Shown here: in pieces, positions 1 through 8,142 of the stretch
Numbering within the stretch: position 1 is the first letter of the stretch
Layout of the letters: each line of letters opens with the position of its first letter
Assembly: GCA_019918135.1 (NCBI GenBank)
Contig: WBZZ01004751.1
Span: 95,001 to 159,000, forward strand
Source of the DNA: Paulinella micropora
Lineage: Eukaryota; Cercozoa; Imbricatea; Euglyphida; Paulinellidae
Direction of reading: 5' to 3'
Length of the DNA stretch: 64,000 nucleotides
The notes under the pieces: model-generated
Database searches by the model: none
What the model saw: the letters and a program-made list of their open reading frames with translations, nothing else
What the model was told of the DNA's origin: nothing
Made by a program: the position numbers and the translations under genes

Positions 1-2
1 TC

Positions 3-263
3 ATATCGCTATTTAGCACACCAACGAGTGATGAAGAGGCACTTGAGGCATTAAAAGCCATATATCCCAAATATGCTATTGTGTATCCAAATTTGAATAG
101 TAGAAGGCAAAGACTTTCTGAGGTAAGAAAAAAAGCAATAGAACCTTATCAAAGTGAAAAGGTATATGAAATGAGCAAACTGGATAAGTATTTTAATCTG
201 AATGAAGACGAGCGGATTGATATAGTTGAGGGATATAAAAAAGATGTCAAAGCAAAAAAATGA
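3..263 (+). CDS. Partial ORF from the left edge, perhaps start of the recombinase gene
   Basis: An open frame enters from the left edge without a start codon and ends at 263, overlapping the next ORF in another frame. It is Lys/Glu-rich with short helical stretches and no motif I recognise. Its position directly before the recombinase-like ORF, on the same strand, suggests it belongs to the N-terminal, DNA-binding part of the same gene. Treated as part of the PLV fossil; the gene as a whole then shows about one break. Could equally be a separate small viral gene. Confidence 0.4.
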   Translation: MSLFSTPTSDEEALEALKAIYPKYAIVYPNLNSRRQRLSEVRKKAIEPYQSEKVYEMSKLDKYFNLNEDERIDIVEGYKKDVKAKK

Positions 264-1032
264 ACAAAAAATACAGATTGATGTTCGTGATGTAATGGCT
301 AAAATGAACGATATAATACTAAGTAATGACACTTATCTTAAACTACTTGCTTTGATGATAGCAATTGGAGCAAGACCTGTGGAAATATTTGATAAAAACA
401 CGTATGAATTGATACCAGATAAACCAAGTTGGTTGAGGGTAAATAATTTAGCAAAAAAGAGAGAAGGACAAGAAAAGAATTGGACTGAGAGGCCTGTTGT
501 CCTTTTTACTCCTGAATTCGTAATAGAAAAAGTAAATTCAATACGGAACCATTTCAGAAAGAAAAAAGCAGTTATCATCAACAAAGAAGGTGTGCTTGAT
601 AAACAAAATAATAATGAACTAAATAAAAGAATTATTAAAATCTTTCCTTGGCTTTCGGAATACACACAGAAAAGTAGTATGTTGCGGAAACTATATGCTA
701 GTTTGTCATACAGTAATTTTGCCAACCCGAAAATAGAGAATTTCAATACATGGGTTTCTAATGTGCTCGGTCATGGTGATATGCTTACTAGTCTTAGTTA
801 TAGTTGGGTTAATGTGGCCGACCCCGAAGAAATTAAGGCAGAAGGAATTAAAACAGAATTAGAGGAATTACGAAGGAAAATAGATTTATGTCTGAATTTA
901 AATAATACTAATGAAACTGAAAGTGAAAACGGAGAAGAAGAAAGTAAATATCAAACATTAGGGAAAAGGGCGAGTAGAGAGGATAAGTATAAATTGCTTG
1001 AACAGATTTACAATGACCACGGGGGGGGGTAA
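226..1032 (+). CDS. Protelomerase/tyrosine-recombinase-like protein
   Basis: The 268-residue ORF shows the spaced motifs of the telomere-resolvase branch of tyrosine recombinases: IGARPVEIF with a candidate catalytic Arg near residue 50, SSMLRKLYASLSY with Arg near 154, then LGHGD with His near 183 and the nucleophile candidate in SLSYSW, Tyr near 192. Enzymes of this family (phage N15 TelN, phiKO2 TelK, Borrelia ResT) cut and rejoin DNA ends into covalently closed hairpins; ordinary tyrosine integrases share the same Arg-His-Tyr core. In a PLV it could serve integration or genome-end processing. The C-terminus is acidic, then Lys-rich, and ends in a poly-Gly run made by a G homopolymer. The assignment to protelomerase rather than a general tyrosine recombinase is by motif memory. 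Confidence 0.6.
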   Translation: MRDIKKMSKQKNEQKIQIDVRDVMAKMNDIILSNDTYLKLLALMIAIGARPVEIFDKNTYELIPDKPSWLRVNNLAKKREGQEKNWTERPVVLFTPEFVIEKVNSIRNHFRKKKAVIINKEGVLDKQNNNELNKRIIKIFPWLSEYTQKSSMLRKLYASLSYSNFANPKIENFNTWVSNVLGHGDMLTSLSYSWVNVADPEEIKAEGIKTELEELRRKIDLCLNLNNTNETESENGEEESKYQTLGKRASREDKYKLLEQIYNDHGGG

Positions 1033-1183
1033 TAACAAATACTAAACTACGACAATTAAGCAAGATTGGAGCCGTCATCGTTAATAAGTTTATCAAAGAG
1101 AAGAAAGAAGCACCACAAGAAGAAACCACGACAGAGGAAGTAAAAGCACAATTAAGAAGAAACACGAGAAACAAACAAAAAGA

Positions 1184-1459
1184 TTAATACTTAACAACGA
1201 TTAAAGGTGGTTCACCATATCTTGCTCTAATATTAGACTCTCGTCTGTAGCAATTAATAGAACAGATCGTGAAAAACTGGACACCATCTACATTATCAAT
1301 ATCAACTGCTATGATAGGGGGGTGTGATTGGAATGTGCGAGACAAACCGCATATATTGCAAAATTCTTTTCTATAATTCTGCTGGGACATTTCTGAATAA
1401 ACAAATGTTCTTATGCGTCCAACTATATCACTTGGCAAATCATGTATTATTATTGGCAT
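1184..1459 (-). CDS. Small Cys-containing PLV protein, unknown
   Basis: A 91-residue ORF diverging from the fibre gene at 1484 across an AT-rich gap of about 25 bp. It begins MPIIIHDLPSDIVGRI, which loosely recalls an F-box-like start (LPxDIVxRI), and has a CNICG pair followed by a further Cys (CSINCYRR), compatible with a small zinc-binding fold. No family is recognised. The AT-rich gap probably carries promoters for both genes. Confidence 0.5.
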   Translation of the reverse strand: MPIIIHDLPSDIVGRIRTFVYSEMSQQNYRKEFCNICGLSRTFQSHPPIIAVDIDNVDGVQFFTICSINCYRRESNIRARYGEPPLIVVKY

Positions 1460-1483
1460 ATTTTATATAATATAAAATATAAA

Positions 1484-2716
1484 ATGAACCTTTTTGGTCA
1501 AAGCACGAATACACCATCTTCATCAACTACATCGTCATCTTCTTCTTTACATATTGATAGTATTAAAGATGCTTTACCAACAACCGCCTTCGGAGAATTG
1601 AGAACTGCTACTCTGTCGCCAGTATTACAAAATGTATTCACATATGGCATAAATACACGTTTCTTTGACAAAACAGAAACAAATGGCGGGGTGGTATCGT
1701 CTGCTAATTCAATGGCGGTTTTAACGACATCAGCCTCAGGTAATTCAACTGCACAGATCACGACTATTGAGAGAGCAAAATATAGAAGTGGCATGGGCTT
1801 AGTTGCTAGATTTTCCGCATTGTTTCCGTCATCTATCGCCGCAGATAGTTTCAATTGCGATATTGGCATAGGCACACCAGCAGACAATTTATGTTTTAGA
1901 CAATCAAGTTTGGGAATGTCTGTTGTAAGAACGGCGGGAAGCGTAGAAAATGTGGTCAGTCAATATGCTTGGAATGTTGATAAATGTAATAATACTGGAA
2001 ACTTCCCCGCTATTGATTTTACCAAATTGAATGTGTTTGAAATAGTTGTTCAATATCTGGGTAGCGGTCAAATTACATTCAAAATTGAAAGCCCGCGCAC
2101 TGGACGAATGGAAGTAATTCATGCGATTAAATACGCGAGCACTGTTACTACTCCATCATTGGATCAGGCGGCGTTTGCTATTTATGCGAAGGCATATTCG
2201 TCAAGTCTTGGATCCGTTGTAATGAAAACTGCTAGCATGTTTTTGGCGGTTGAAGGGACTATTGATCGGACTATTGCTATAACTAATTCGTATGATAATG
2301 TCAAGAGTATAGGATCAACTGAGAATGCCATATTTACCATTAGAAACCGCGCCACATTCAACAGCAAAACAAACTATAACATAATCTACTTTGAGAATTT
2401 ATGCATCAGCAATTCGGACACTAAAACATGTATCGCGAGAATTATTCTTAATACCACATTGGGAGGAACACCTTCTTATTCAAATTACGATACAAACACA
2501 TCGTTAGCAGAGGTTGATACGGCAGGAACTACAAGAACAGGCGGAAGTGTGATATTTACATATGTGTTGTCTGGTGGTTCATCAATATACATTGATTTGT
2601 CTCAATATAATATCAAGATAGGACCAAGTAAGACATTTACCATATCCGCACAAAATACAAGCGGTGGAACGGCAAGTATTTATGTTTCATTAAACTGGAT
2701 TGAAGATCAGATTTAA
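1484..2716 (+). CDS. Fibre/virion surface protein, MNLFGQS type
   Basis: About 410 residues from the ATG at 1484. I prefer this start because MNLFGQS matches the MNIFGRS start of the other PLV fibre gene near 37498. After a Ser/Thr-rich linker comes an FGELRTA...SPVLQ motif, then a long beta-rich body with Asn, Gly, Ser and Thr and almost no charged clusters, as in viral or phage receptor-binding fibres. The C-terminal third looks like a compact jelly-roll-type head. The family is not named with certainty; the FGELRTA start is one I associate with tail-fibre or surface proteins of large DNA viruses. Probably binds the host surface. The frame is open throughout. Confidence 0.6.
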   Translation: MNLFGQSTNTPSSSTTSSSSSLHIDSIKDALPTTAFGELRTATLSPVLQNVFTYGINTRFFDKTETNGGVVSSANSMAVLTTSASGNSTAQITTIERAKYRSGMGLVARFSALFPSSIAADSFNCDIGIGTPADNLCFRQSSLGMSVVRTAGSVENVVSQYAWNVDKCNNTGNFPAIDFTKLNVFEIVVQYLGSGQITFKIESPRTGRMEVIHAIKYASTVTTPSLDQAAFAIYAKAYSSSLGSVVMKTASMFLAVEGTIDRTIAITNSYDNVKSIGSTENAIFTIRNRATFNSKTNYNIIYFENLCISNSDTKTCIARIILNTTLGGTPSYSNYDTNTSLAEVDTAGTTRTGGSVIFTYVLSGGSSIYIDLSQYNIKIGPSKTFTISAQNTSGGTASIYVSLNWIEDQI

Positions 2717-2730
2717 ACAAAAAAAAATAC

Positions 2731-2970
2731 TTATCTTATCTTATTTATCAATTTTTTTTTTGTATCTCTATTGACATTTTTTTTAATGTATTCAAAGCCC
2801 TTATCCTTGATTAATTCTTCGGTTAGTCGTGCGTGATTTGTCTTCAAATATTTGTAAAACTGATCAATATTGACACCGCAGGGGATTTGTTCTTTATGTT
2901 GTCGTCTTCGTCGTGAGTTAATATTTTGTATCAATGTAAATAGTATATCTAAATTTTGTATAAAAGTCAT
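2731..2970 (-). CDS. Small basic PLV protein, unknown
   Basis: A 79-residue ORF, Lys/Arg/Asn-rich, with an RRRRQHK cluster and a helical C-terminus ending in KKKLINKIR. It converges on the fibre gene with only about 15 bp between the two stops. No homologue is recognised. Its size and position fit the small accessory genes seen between structural genes in PLVs. Confidence 0.4.
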   Translation of the reverse strand: MTFIQNLDILFTLIQNINSRRRRQHKEQIPCGVNIDQFYKYLKTNHARLTEELIKDKGFEYIKKNVNRDTKKKLINKIR

Positions 2971-2985
2971 TATATTAATGTATTT

Positions 2986-3530
2986 TTATGTTCCAAATAT
3001 GGCTAAACCAATTGGATATCGTTTATTGTTGTGTAATGTATATAATCGTTTTATTTTATCCTTATTATTTTTTCTATATTCTCCCTTTCGTTGCTTTGTT
3101 CTATCTTTATTTTTTTCACGATACTCTTTACCTTTCTGGTTCATTGTATTTTTGTTTTTAAAATAATATTCTTTCCCTTTTTGGTTTATTAATTCTTTAT
3201 TTTCCTTCTTGTAATAATCGTTATATTCTTTTTTAGTTCTACCTTCTATTCGTTTATTTGTATAATTTTCTGTAATCCTAATTATTTCGCCTTCTCGTTT
3301 ATCTAGTTGCATCTTGTTTTCACATGGATATTCTTCAACTAATTCAACAAAGGCGTCATCATATTTAACTATTTCAAAAGAAGAATTGTTGTTATATGTA
3401 CCATCCAACCATCTTTTATAACCACTTTTGTGCTGGAATAATCTTTCGTATAGTGGTTGAGTAGTTGAACCGATATAGACTTGATTAGTTGATGAGACCT
3501 GAGGCTATATATTTTGCCTTGTTTATAGTC
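2986..3530 (-). CDS. GIY-YIG endonuclease-like gene with charged repeat tail
   Basis: Reading leftwards, the start region contains GKIYSLRS and VYIGSTTQPLYERL, the two strands and the catalytic Tyr/Arg region of the GIY-YIG nuclease fold. After it comes a conserved-looking middle (a CENKMQLDKREGEII stretch, with the usual Glu), then a tail of Lys/Glu/Asn repeats around KGKEYREKNKDRTK. GIY-YIG nucleases of the homing type are common passengers of virophages, PLVs and giant viruses, where they cut DNA and spread themselves. The gene shows about one break. Nuclease identity rests on the motifs; whether it acts as a homing enzyme is inference. Confidence 0.65.
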
Positions 3531-3614
3531 GGGCATCGCTTTTTATCTTTACATATATTTTATCATACCTTTAAGATATAATTAAAAAATAAATTGTTTT
3601 GTTGTTTTCCGTTT

Positions 3615-4412
3615 TTAAGCGTGATAGGCCTTGAGAAGAATTGAAACCTCAAAGTTCAAAGGCAGTTCGAGTATATTTCCTCCCGCATTTCTAATAACAA
3701 TATCAATAGTTCTTAAACTTTTCGTGGTATTAAATGGGACATAGTCGGCAATATCGTTTGACGATTCAAAATAACATTGTACCCCAAACGGCTTACTCAT
3801 GTTCACTTTACCGACGACAGAGAAATTACCATTTGCTTCAACTAAACCAGATTGATTTAAAGCACGACTATGAACATAAACGGCCGTTTCACCGATTAAA
3901 TTCACGATAGATTGCATTGTGCTACTCGCCGCGGCCGAAATATCGGCAGTTAGTCCTATCTTGTCTCTAATCGTGCTATTATCGCAATCAAAAGCATACG
4001 TATCACCAGTGAAAGCGAAATTCAATTTATTAACGGAGTTCAAAGTTATAACTACGGAGTCGGGGGCAATTGCTGAATTAACCGCAGTTTGAAGAGCGGT
4101 AATAAATGTATCAATGGTGTATTGATTTTCTGTTACGATTGCCGTTTTTGTAGCAGATCCCGTTGTTTTAATCAATGTGAGAGTGTTGGCATAACTCGGT
4201 ATGTTTGGGAAAACGTTTGCAATGGAGATACTTTTAACGACATAAGCACTGATTATATCAATATTACGACCAGTTGCTGGTAAATCAACAACGAAACGGC
4301 CATTGTGAGTAGAAGCGGATTTTGATTCTGTTTTATCGCTTGAGGAGACGCGAAGGAGGAAATTTTTGCGGGTTCGCTTTTCGTCTTCTAAGTTGGAGAT
4401 CGTAAATGACAT
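3615..4412 (-). CDS. Minor capsid (penton-like) protein
   Basis: A 265-residue, beta-rich ORF lying directly downstream of the major capsid gene on the same strand, the usual PLV arrangement. It starts MSFTISNLEDEKRTRKNF, with an early RFVVDLPATGRNIDIISAY segment followed by alternating hydrophobic strands, and ends in LELPLNFEVSILLKAYHA. Length, position and strand-rich composition fit the PLV minor capsid (penton) protein, which fills the vertices of the icosahedral shell. No single residue motif proves it. An AT-rich 50-bp gap with poly-T separates it from the capsid gene. The frame is open. Confidence 0.6.
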   Translation of the reverse strand: MSFTISNLEDEKRTRKNFLLRVSSSDKTESKSASTHNGRFVVDLPATGRNIDIISAYVVKSISIANVFPNIPSYANTLTLIKTTGSATKTAIVTENQYTIDTFITALQTAVNSAIAPDSVVITLNSVNKLNFAFTGDTYAFDCDNSTIRDKIGLTADISAAASSTMQSIVNLIGETAVYVHSRALNQSGLVEANGNFSVVGKVNMSKPFGVQCYFESSNDIADYVPFNTTKSLRTIDIVIRNAGGNILELPLNFEVSILLKAYHA

Positions 4413-4466
4413 TGCTATATTGTAAAAAAATATATTTTAATTTTTATTTTTTTTATTGTTTTTTAG

Positions 4467-5264
4467 CTACACGTATTTTAAATAAATAATGCTCATTATT
4501 AACTCATTATTTAATAACTGCGCGGGATGGATAGATAGACGCGACTTTGACATTTCAACCAAGCGGTGATGGGTAACTTCAGCAGTTCGCGAATTATTGA
4601 CTGCGAGACCAGACGCTCCAATGTGTGGAGACTGATTGAGTGTCTGGATAGTGATAGCAAAACCACCATTAGTGGCAGTGGGAGTTGTAACAACATCCGA
4701 ATCGCCATAAACTTTGCGAAAGTTTTCAAGTGAAACAGAGGAAGTCATATAAGCATCACGAATACCCATAGTTGCTTGGAGATTGTTAATATACAATTCT
4801 GCACATCCTCGTTGAACGGCAGCAAGAGTATCGGTGCTTCCTCCGAGTTCCATCTTTTGTTGTGGAGCATACCAATCACCAATACGACATTGATACTGCT
4901 TATAAGGCATTTGAGCAGTTCCAAGGTTATCAATGCCAACGTTATCTGCGAGCACATTTTGTGTGACGATATACAAGCACTGAGCACGAGCAACTGCTTT
5001 ATTTACTTGAAGATTAAAATCATCGGAAGTGCCCGGATTCGCCTTTTGATTGTAATATGTTTCATAAGTGTATGGAAGCCCATCCTTGCTTCCCATCTGT
5101 TCAAGAATATTTCTCTGGACAGCGGGAGCAAGAGAGAATGTCTCCAACATAACCACTGGATTTGATACAGTGAAAGTCAAAGCAGTGCCATTTAAACCAG
5201 CCGCCGCCTTTCCGTCAGTGGTGCCAATAACGGACAATGCTTCCTGAGGCGGTGCAAATGTCAA
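4467..5264 (-). CDS. Major capsid protein, C-terminal part
   Basis: The ORF contains CRIGDWYAPQQKM, the hallmark (xRxGxxYxPQQ) seen in the second jelly roll of PLV and virophage double-jelly-roll major capsid proteins. Ahead of it is a Val/Thr-rich strand region (LTFTVSNPVVMLETF) and after it a region with GAS..AVNNSRTAEVTHH. The usual PLV capsid protein is roughly 450-600 residues, so this piece corresponds to the C-terminal half, lying against the edge of the AT-rich block. It builds the icosahedral shell together with the penton gene downstream. Fossil; only part is present here. Confidence 0.75.
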   Translation of the reverse strand: MTFAPPQEALSVIGTTDGKAAAGLNGTALTFTVSNPVVMLETFSLAPAVQRNILEQMGSKDGLPYTYETYYNQKANPGTSDDFNLQVNKAVARAQCLYIVTQNVLADNVGIDNLGTAQMPYKQYQCRIGDWYAPQQKMELGGSTDTLAAVQRGCAELYINNLQATMGIRDAYMTSSVSLENFRKVYGDSDVVTTPTATNGGFAITIQTLNQSPHIGASGLAVNNSRTAEVTHHRLVEMSKSRLSIHPAQLLNNELIMSIIYLKYV

Positions 5265-5348
5265 ACGCCAAAATACTCAAGATTAGCTTAGATAGATTTG
5301 TTTGAAGTTAGGCGTTTTCAGCTTGTATGCGCGGGTGCAATAGCGTAC

Positions 5349-6251
5349 ATGACAGTGCTCTGCGTTGCGTATGGCGTGGACGACCAAGCGAGCGGCAAGG
5401 GTGGCAGCCTCGGCGACAGCGGGCCACGGCCAGCGCCAATGGCAGAGGGCGAGCTCGTTTGCCAGGGGGGCGCTGCGTCCGTGGGTATAGCCTGCTCAGC
5501 AGGCATGCCCATGTGCCCAGTCGACCGTCCCGGCGACGTTGCTCAAACTCTGTCACGGTTCGTGCCAGCGCCCATCGGACTGGACGATGGGAGCGACGGG
5601 GAGGAAGAGGAAGAGGACATCGACATCGTTACGATCGACACGCCGCTGTCTACAGAGCAGCTACCGCTGCCGACCGCGCCCGCCCCGGAGGAGGAGGAGG
5701 AGAGGCCCAGCAAGCGGCGCCGACTGCGCTTCACTTGCAAACTCCATCGCTACTGTGAGCTCCAGCGCCCTACGGCAGAGGAGAAGAAGCGATGCAACTG
5801 GGACGAGAGCGACGGGCCCGCCATCAAGGTTACTTGGGAGGACCTGCAGACCAAGCGCCGCTCATGGAGACTGGAGCCACTGCGCAGCGTGCGAAAGTCG
5901 CCCGCCGAGCAGCTCAAGTTGCCCGTCGACACATGTGGGTCCAGATCGGGCACCAAGGCAGTCGAAAATATACATAGGGAACACGATGTCCAATCTGGAC
6001 CCACCCCCTGTCACAGCTCAAGTTGCCCGTCGACACATCTGGGTCCAGATCGGGCACCAAGGCAGTCGAAAATATACATAGGGAACACGATGTCCAATCT
6101 GGACCCACCCCAAGGTCGCAGTCGCGAAAGACAGCAGAAGAAAAAGGGGGAGGGGGGGGCCCCGCCACAGCCTGCTAGCTGCCAGAACCGTGGTGGCGGT
6201 GGGGGGGTGGGACGGGAGGTTGGCGAACCTGGCGGGAGGTGTGGGTTCTGA
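5349..6251 (+). CDS. Unknown acidic/basic protein with KRRRLRF motif
   Basis: The first ATG in the frame is at 5349; the frame is open back to the block junction, so the true start may be lost. The protein has a Gly/Pro/Ala-rich N-terminus with Cys residues, an acidic run (DDGSDGEEEEED), then SKRRRLRFTCKLHRYC, a likely nuclear localisation signal followed by Cys/His residues, and a charged stretch KKRCNWDESD...VTWEDLQTKRRSW that looks like a small folded domain. The last third is encoded by a 104-bp tandem duplication and low-complexity DNA and is probably not original protein. No family recognised. Confidence 0.4.
   Translation: MTVLCVAYGVDDQASGKGGSLGDSGPRPAPMAEGELVCQGGAASVGIACSAGMPMCPVDRPGDVAQTLSRFVPAPIGLDDGSDGEEEEEDIDIVTIDTPLSTEQLPLPTAPAPEEEEERPSKRRRLRFTCKLHRYCELQRPTAEEKKRCNWDESDGPAIKVTWEDLQTKRRSWRLEPLRSVRKSPAEQLKLPVDTCGSRSGTKAVENIHREHDVQSGPTPCHSSSCPSTHLGPDRAPRQSKIYIGNTMSNLDPPQGRSRERQQKKKGEGGAPPQPASCQNRGGGGGVGREVGEPGGRCGF
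5911..6110. repeat. 104-bp tandem duplication with internal inverted repeat
   Basis: Two nearly identical units start at 5911 and 6015 (AGCTCAAGTTGCCCGTCGAC). Inside each, GTGGGTCCAGAT and ATCTGGACCCAC form a 12-bp inverted repeat around a loop of about 50 bp, like a tiny foldback element. Confidence 0.8.
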
Positions 6252-6280
6252 GAAAGGTGTAAAAGGGGAAAAGATTGGTG

Positions 6281-6460
6281 ATAGGACAAAATGGCAGTAG
6301 TAGAGAACAAAAAGGCATCAGCAACCAGCTTTCTCGTCGTAGTTTTGGGCCCGCCGGTGAGTATGGTACAATAGGACAAAATGGCAGTAGTAGAGGACAA
6401 AAAGTCATCAGCAACCATCTTTCCGTCGTAGTTTTGGGCCCGCCGGTGAGTATGGTACAG
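6281..6460. repeat. 90-bp tandem duplication
   Basis: Two units begin ATAGGACAAAATGGCAGTAG at 6281 and 6371 and each ends GCCGGTGAGTATGGTACA, with a few differences. They fill the gap between the ORF ending at 6251 and the one starting at 6703. The remaining 240 bp (6461-6702) show no gene I can support. Confidence 0.8.
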
Positions 6461-6702
6461 AAGCTTCTAGAAAACCGTTACGCCTGCCAGGAAACTAAAC
6501 TGACTGCCTTGCATTCTCACAACCCGAGCTCGGCAGAAGTCTAGAAGTGGATAGTAGCCGGAAGTAGCCCTTTGCCATTTTTGCCCTGGCGTTGGATGTG
6601 GGCAGATTCTCGGAAATTTACAGCAGCAGAAAATACGTCGAAATTCCCTAGCCTCTGTACTCACGCTGGCTTTGTTGCTGCTGTAGGTGCTACCGCGCGA
6701 AA

Positions 6703-7425
6703 ATGATGCTAGCTCTACTGAACAAACGACTGGCCGCTGATGCGGACGCCCGGCCCCTCAAGCGAATGCGTCGTCTGGAGTTGCCCTCGCTTGCGCGCGC
6801 CGCTCCCCGCGAAGTTCCGTCTGGCGGGCTGTTCGCTACTTCGGTGCCGTCAATATCGGACAGAACCCTTGCTTTGTGTCCCGATCCTCTAGCTGATCTG
6901 GGGCTTCCTGCTACGTATTGGATGTCAGGAACGAAGGAGACTTACTCTGCACTGGACTCGATATTGTTGGCTAAGCGCATCGACGACCCCGTGGTAAAGG
7001 GGATGGCTGATCTGGTTGCCGCGGAGCACGCGGGTCTATACTTACTAGAGGCGGAGTACGATATTCAGTATGTGGTCACAGGCTTGGTCGCGGGATACGT
7101 CGATCCGTCATATTACGAACCACTGCGGGCTGGCGCGTGGAAGAATTCCCACAACGTTCGTATGCTTCGGCTCTTGTACGAAAAAACGCGGCTGGCTTGT
7201 TTATACGTGCCTACCGTTGGCCAGTGTGACCCGTGGCTCAGGGCTGATCAGATTTTGTGGGATGCGGATTATGATTGGGATGATATATCAGACAGCGAGA
7301 TGGAGCGACGAGTTAATATAACCAGGGGGAAGTACTGGGAAAAGGCAGAGCAGAAGCTCAACAGGCGCCTTGCCAGGTTCTTCAAGCTAGTGGACAAGTT
7401 GAGACGAAGCGTTCTGACTAATTAA
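6703..7425 (+). CDS. Unknown 240-residue protein with basic N-terminal motif
   Basis: The start MMLALLNKRLAADADARPLK has two ATGs in tandem right after GCGCGAAA. An N-terminal basic motif (PLKRMRRLEL) resembles a nuclear localisation signal. The rest looks like a folded, mainly helical domain with many aromatic residues (YYEPLRAGAWKNSHNVRMLR; WDADYDWDDISDSEMERRV) and a basic helical C-terminus (AEQKLNRRLARFFKLVDKLR). The frame is clean, codon use is GC-rich and the stop is followed by an AT-rich spacer with TTTTTTTAATT. I recognise no family; it resembles lineage-specific proteins of large nuclear-replicating DNA viruses in style only. Confidence 0.55.
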   Translation: MMLALLNKRLAADADARPLKRMRRLELPSLARAAPREVPSGGLFATSVPSISDRTLALCPDPLADLGLPATYWMSGTKETYSALDSILLAKRIDDPVVKGMADLVAAEHAGLYLLEAEYDIQYVVTGLVAGYVDPSYYEPLRAGAWKNSHNVRMLRLLYEKTRLACLYVPTVGQCDPWLRADQILWDADYDWDDISDSEMERRVNITRGKYWEKAEQKLNRRLARFFKLVDKLRRSVLTN

Positions 7426-7474
7426 ATTGACTTTTTTTAATTCTCTGTTTTAATACTATAACAGTGGTTCCGGA

Positions 7475-7693
7475 ATGTTGGCAGTTTGCCCTACTTGCGG
7501 CGCATGCTTTTTCGAAGGCCAGCTGTATTGGTCCTGGACTTGCAAAAAGGGGGATCCCCGGGACTTGGCCTCGCTCGTGTGTCGCCCCTATGGCGACGGA
7601 GCCTGTATCAACCCCGCTCGCGATATCCCTGGCGGAGACACTTGGGAAGAACGCATGCGCTTCGTAGACAATTTTCTAGACGAGATTCTGTAA
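7475..7693 (+). CDS. Small zinc-ribbon-like protein
   Basis: A 72-residue ORF starting MLAVCPTCGACFFEGQLYW. It has a CPTCGAC knuckle followed at a distance by further Cys residues (TCKKGDP, LVCRPYGDGAC), consistent with a small zinc-binding domain, and an acidic helical end (WEERMRFVDNFLDEIL). It follows the 240-residue gene by about 50 bp on the same strand and precedes the fibre-like ORF by about 50 bp, so the three may form a run of closely spaced genes. Function unknown. Confidence 0.5.
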   Translation: MLAVCPTCGACFFEGQLYWSWTCKKGDPRDLASLVCRPYGDGACINPARDIPGGDTWEERMRFVDNFLDEIL

Positions 7694-7743
7694 AACTAAG
7701 TAAAAAACTTTTTCCTCCTGTTATATCATTTAATCAGCAACAA

Positions 7744-8142
7744 ATGGAAGTTGCGAGATCGTATAAACGGCGTCGTTTGGATGGAGCGGCCGACGATTTC
7801 GTGCTACCGGTCGACGGACAGGCCGGTGACGTTTTGATTAGTGACGGTGACGGGGGCGTGAGATGGGCAGCGGGCGGAGTGGCAGCGAACGAGGCGGTAG
7901 CGCTTAATACAGCTCACAGACTGACTACGTCCGGGAACCCGCACTTGGTCGATTTAACCGACCTGATTACCTTGACGCTGGACCATAATTCAAAATGGTT
8001 CAATGACATACCATCACTCACTGGCCTGTTTGCTTCATTGAGTTTATTAACAAACTCATTAGACAATTTATTGGAGGCACGTGTATTTTTAATCATCATA
8101 TATTATTTATCTAATTTTTTTCTCCTTCATAAAATTAATTAA
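7744..8142 (+). CDS. Fibre-like N-terminus crossing a composition junction
   Basis: Starts MEVARSYKRRRLDGAADDFV at 7744. The motif LPVDGQAGDVLISDGDGGVR (LP..DG....VL.(S/T)DG.G) is the same pattern as LPIADGTANQVLKTDGLG in the AT-rich PLV fibre gene at 37638, and NTAHRLTTSGNPH resembles phage and virus fibre repeats. I therefore read it as the N-terminal, virion-attached end of a fibre protein. From about 8060 the DNA becomes AT-rich and the encoded residues become random-looking, so the original C-terminus is elsewhere. Part of a viral fossil; only the first third or so is recognisable. Confidence 0.5.
   Translation: MEVARSYKRRRLDGAADDFVLPVDGQAGDVLISDGDGGVRWAAGGVAANEAVALNTAHRLTTSGNPHLVDLTDLITLTLDHNSKWFNDIPSLTGLFASLSLLTNSLDNLLEARVFLIIIYYLSNFFLLHKIN

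Larger units (their letters stand above)
1..5290. mobile_element. Polinton-like virus fossil, block A
   Basis: This AT-rich stretch has tightly packed genes on both strands, including double-jelly-roll major capsid and minor capsid genes, a fibre-like gene, a GIY-YIG nuclease and a protelomerase/tyrosine-recombinase-like gene. That set is typical of Polinton-like viruses (PLV). The composition changes abruptly near 5290 to GC-rich DNA, and only part of the major capsid gene lies inside the block. The left end is cut by the window. The element looks broken in a few places but its reading frames are mostly open, so it is probably not very old. No terminal repeats are visible. Confidence 0.8.
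5290..8060. other. GC-rich island between two PLV blocks
   Basis: Base composition switches from AT-rich to GC-rich at about 5290 and back at about 8060. The island holds four plus-strand ORFs whose style (KRRR-type basic motifs, Ala/Arg/Pro-rich) matches the large GC-rich block that begins at 38228. It is not simply inserted into the major capsid gene, because the rest of that gene is not found on its right side. It may be a rearranged piece of the same GC-rich sequence, or an assembly join. Confidence 0.6.
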
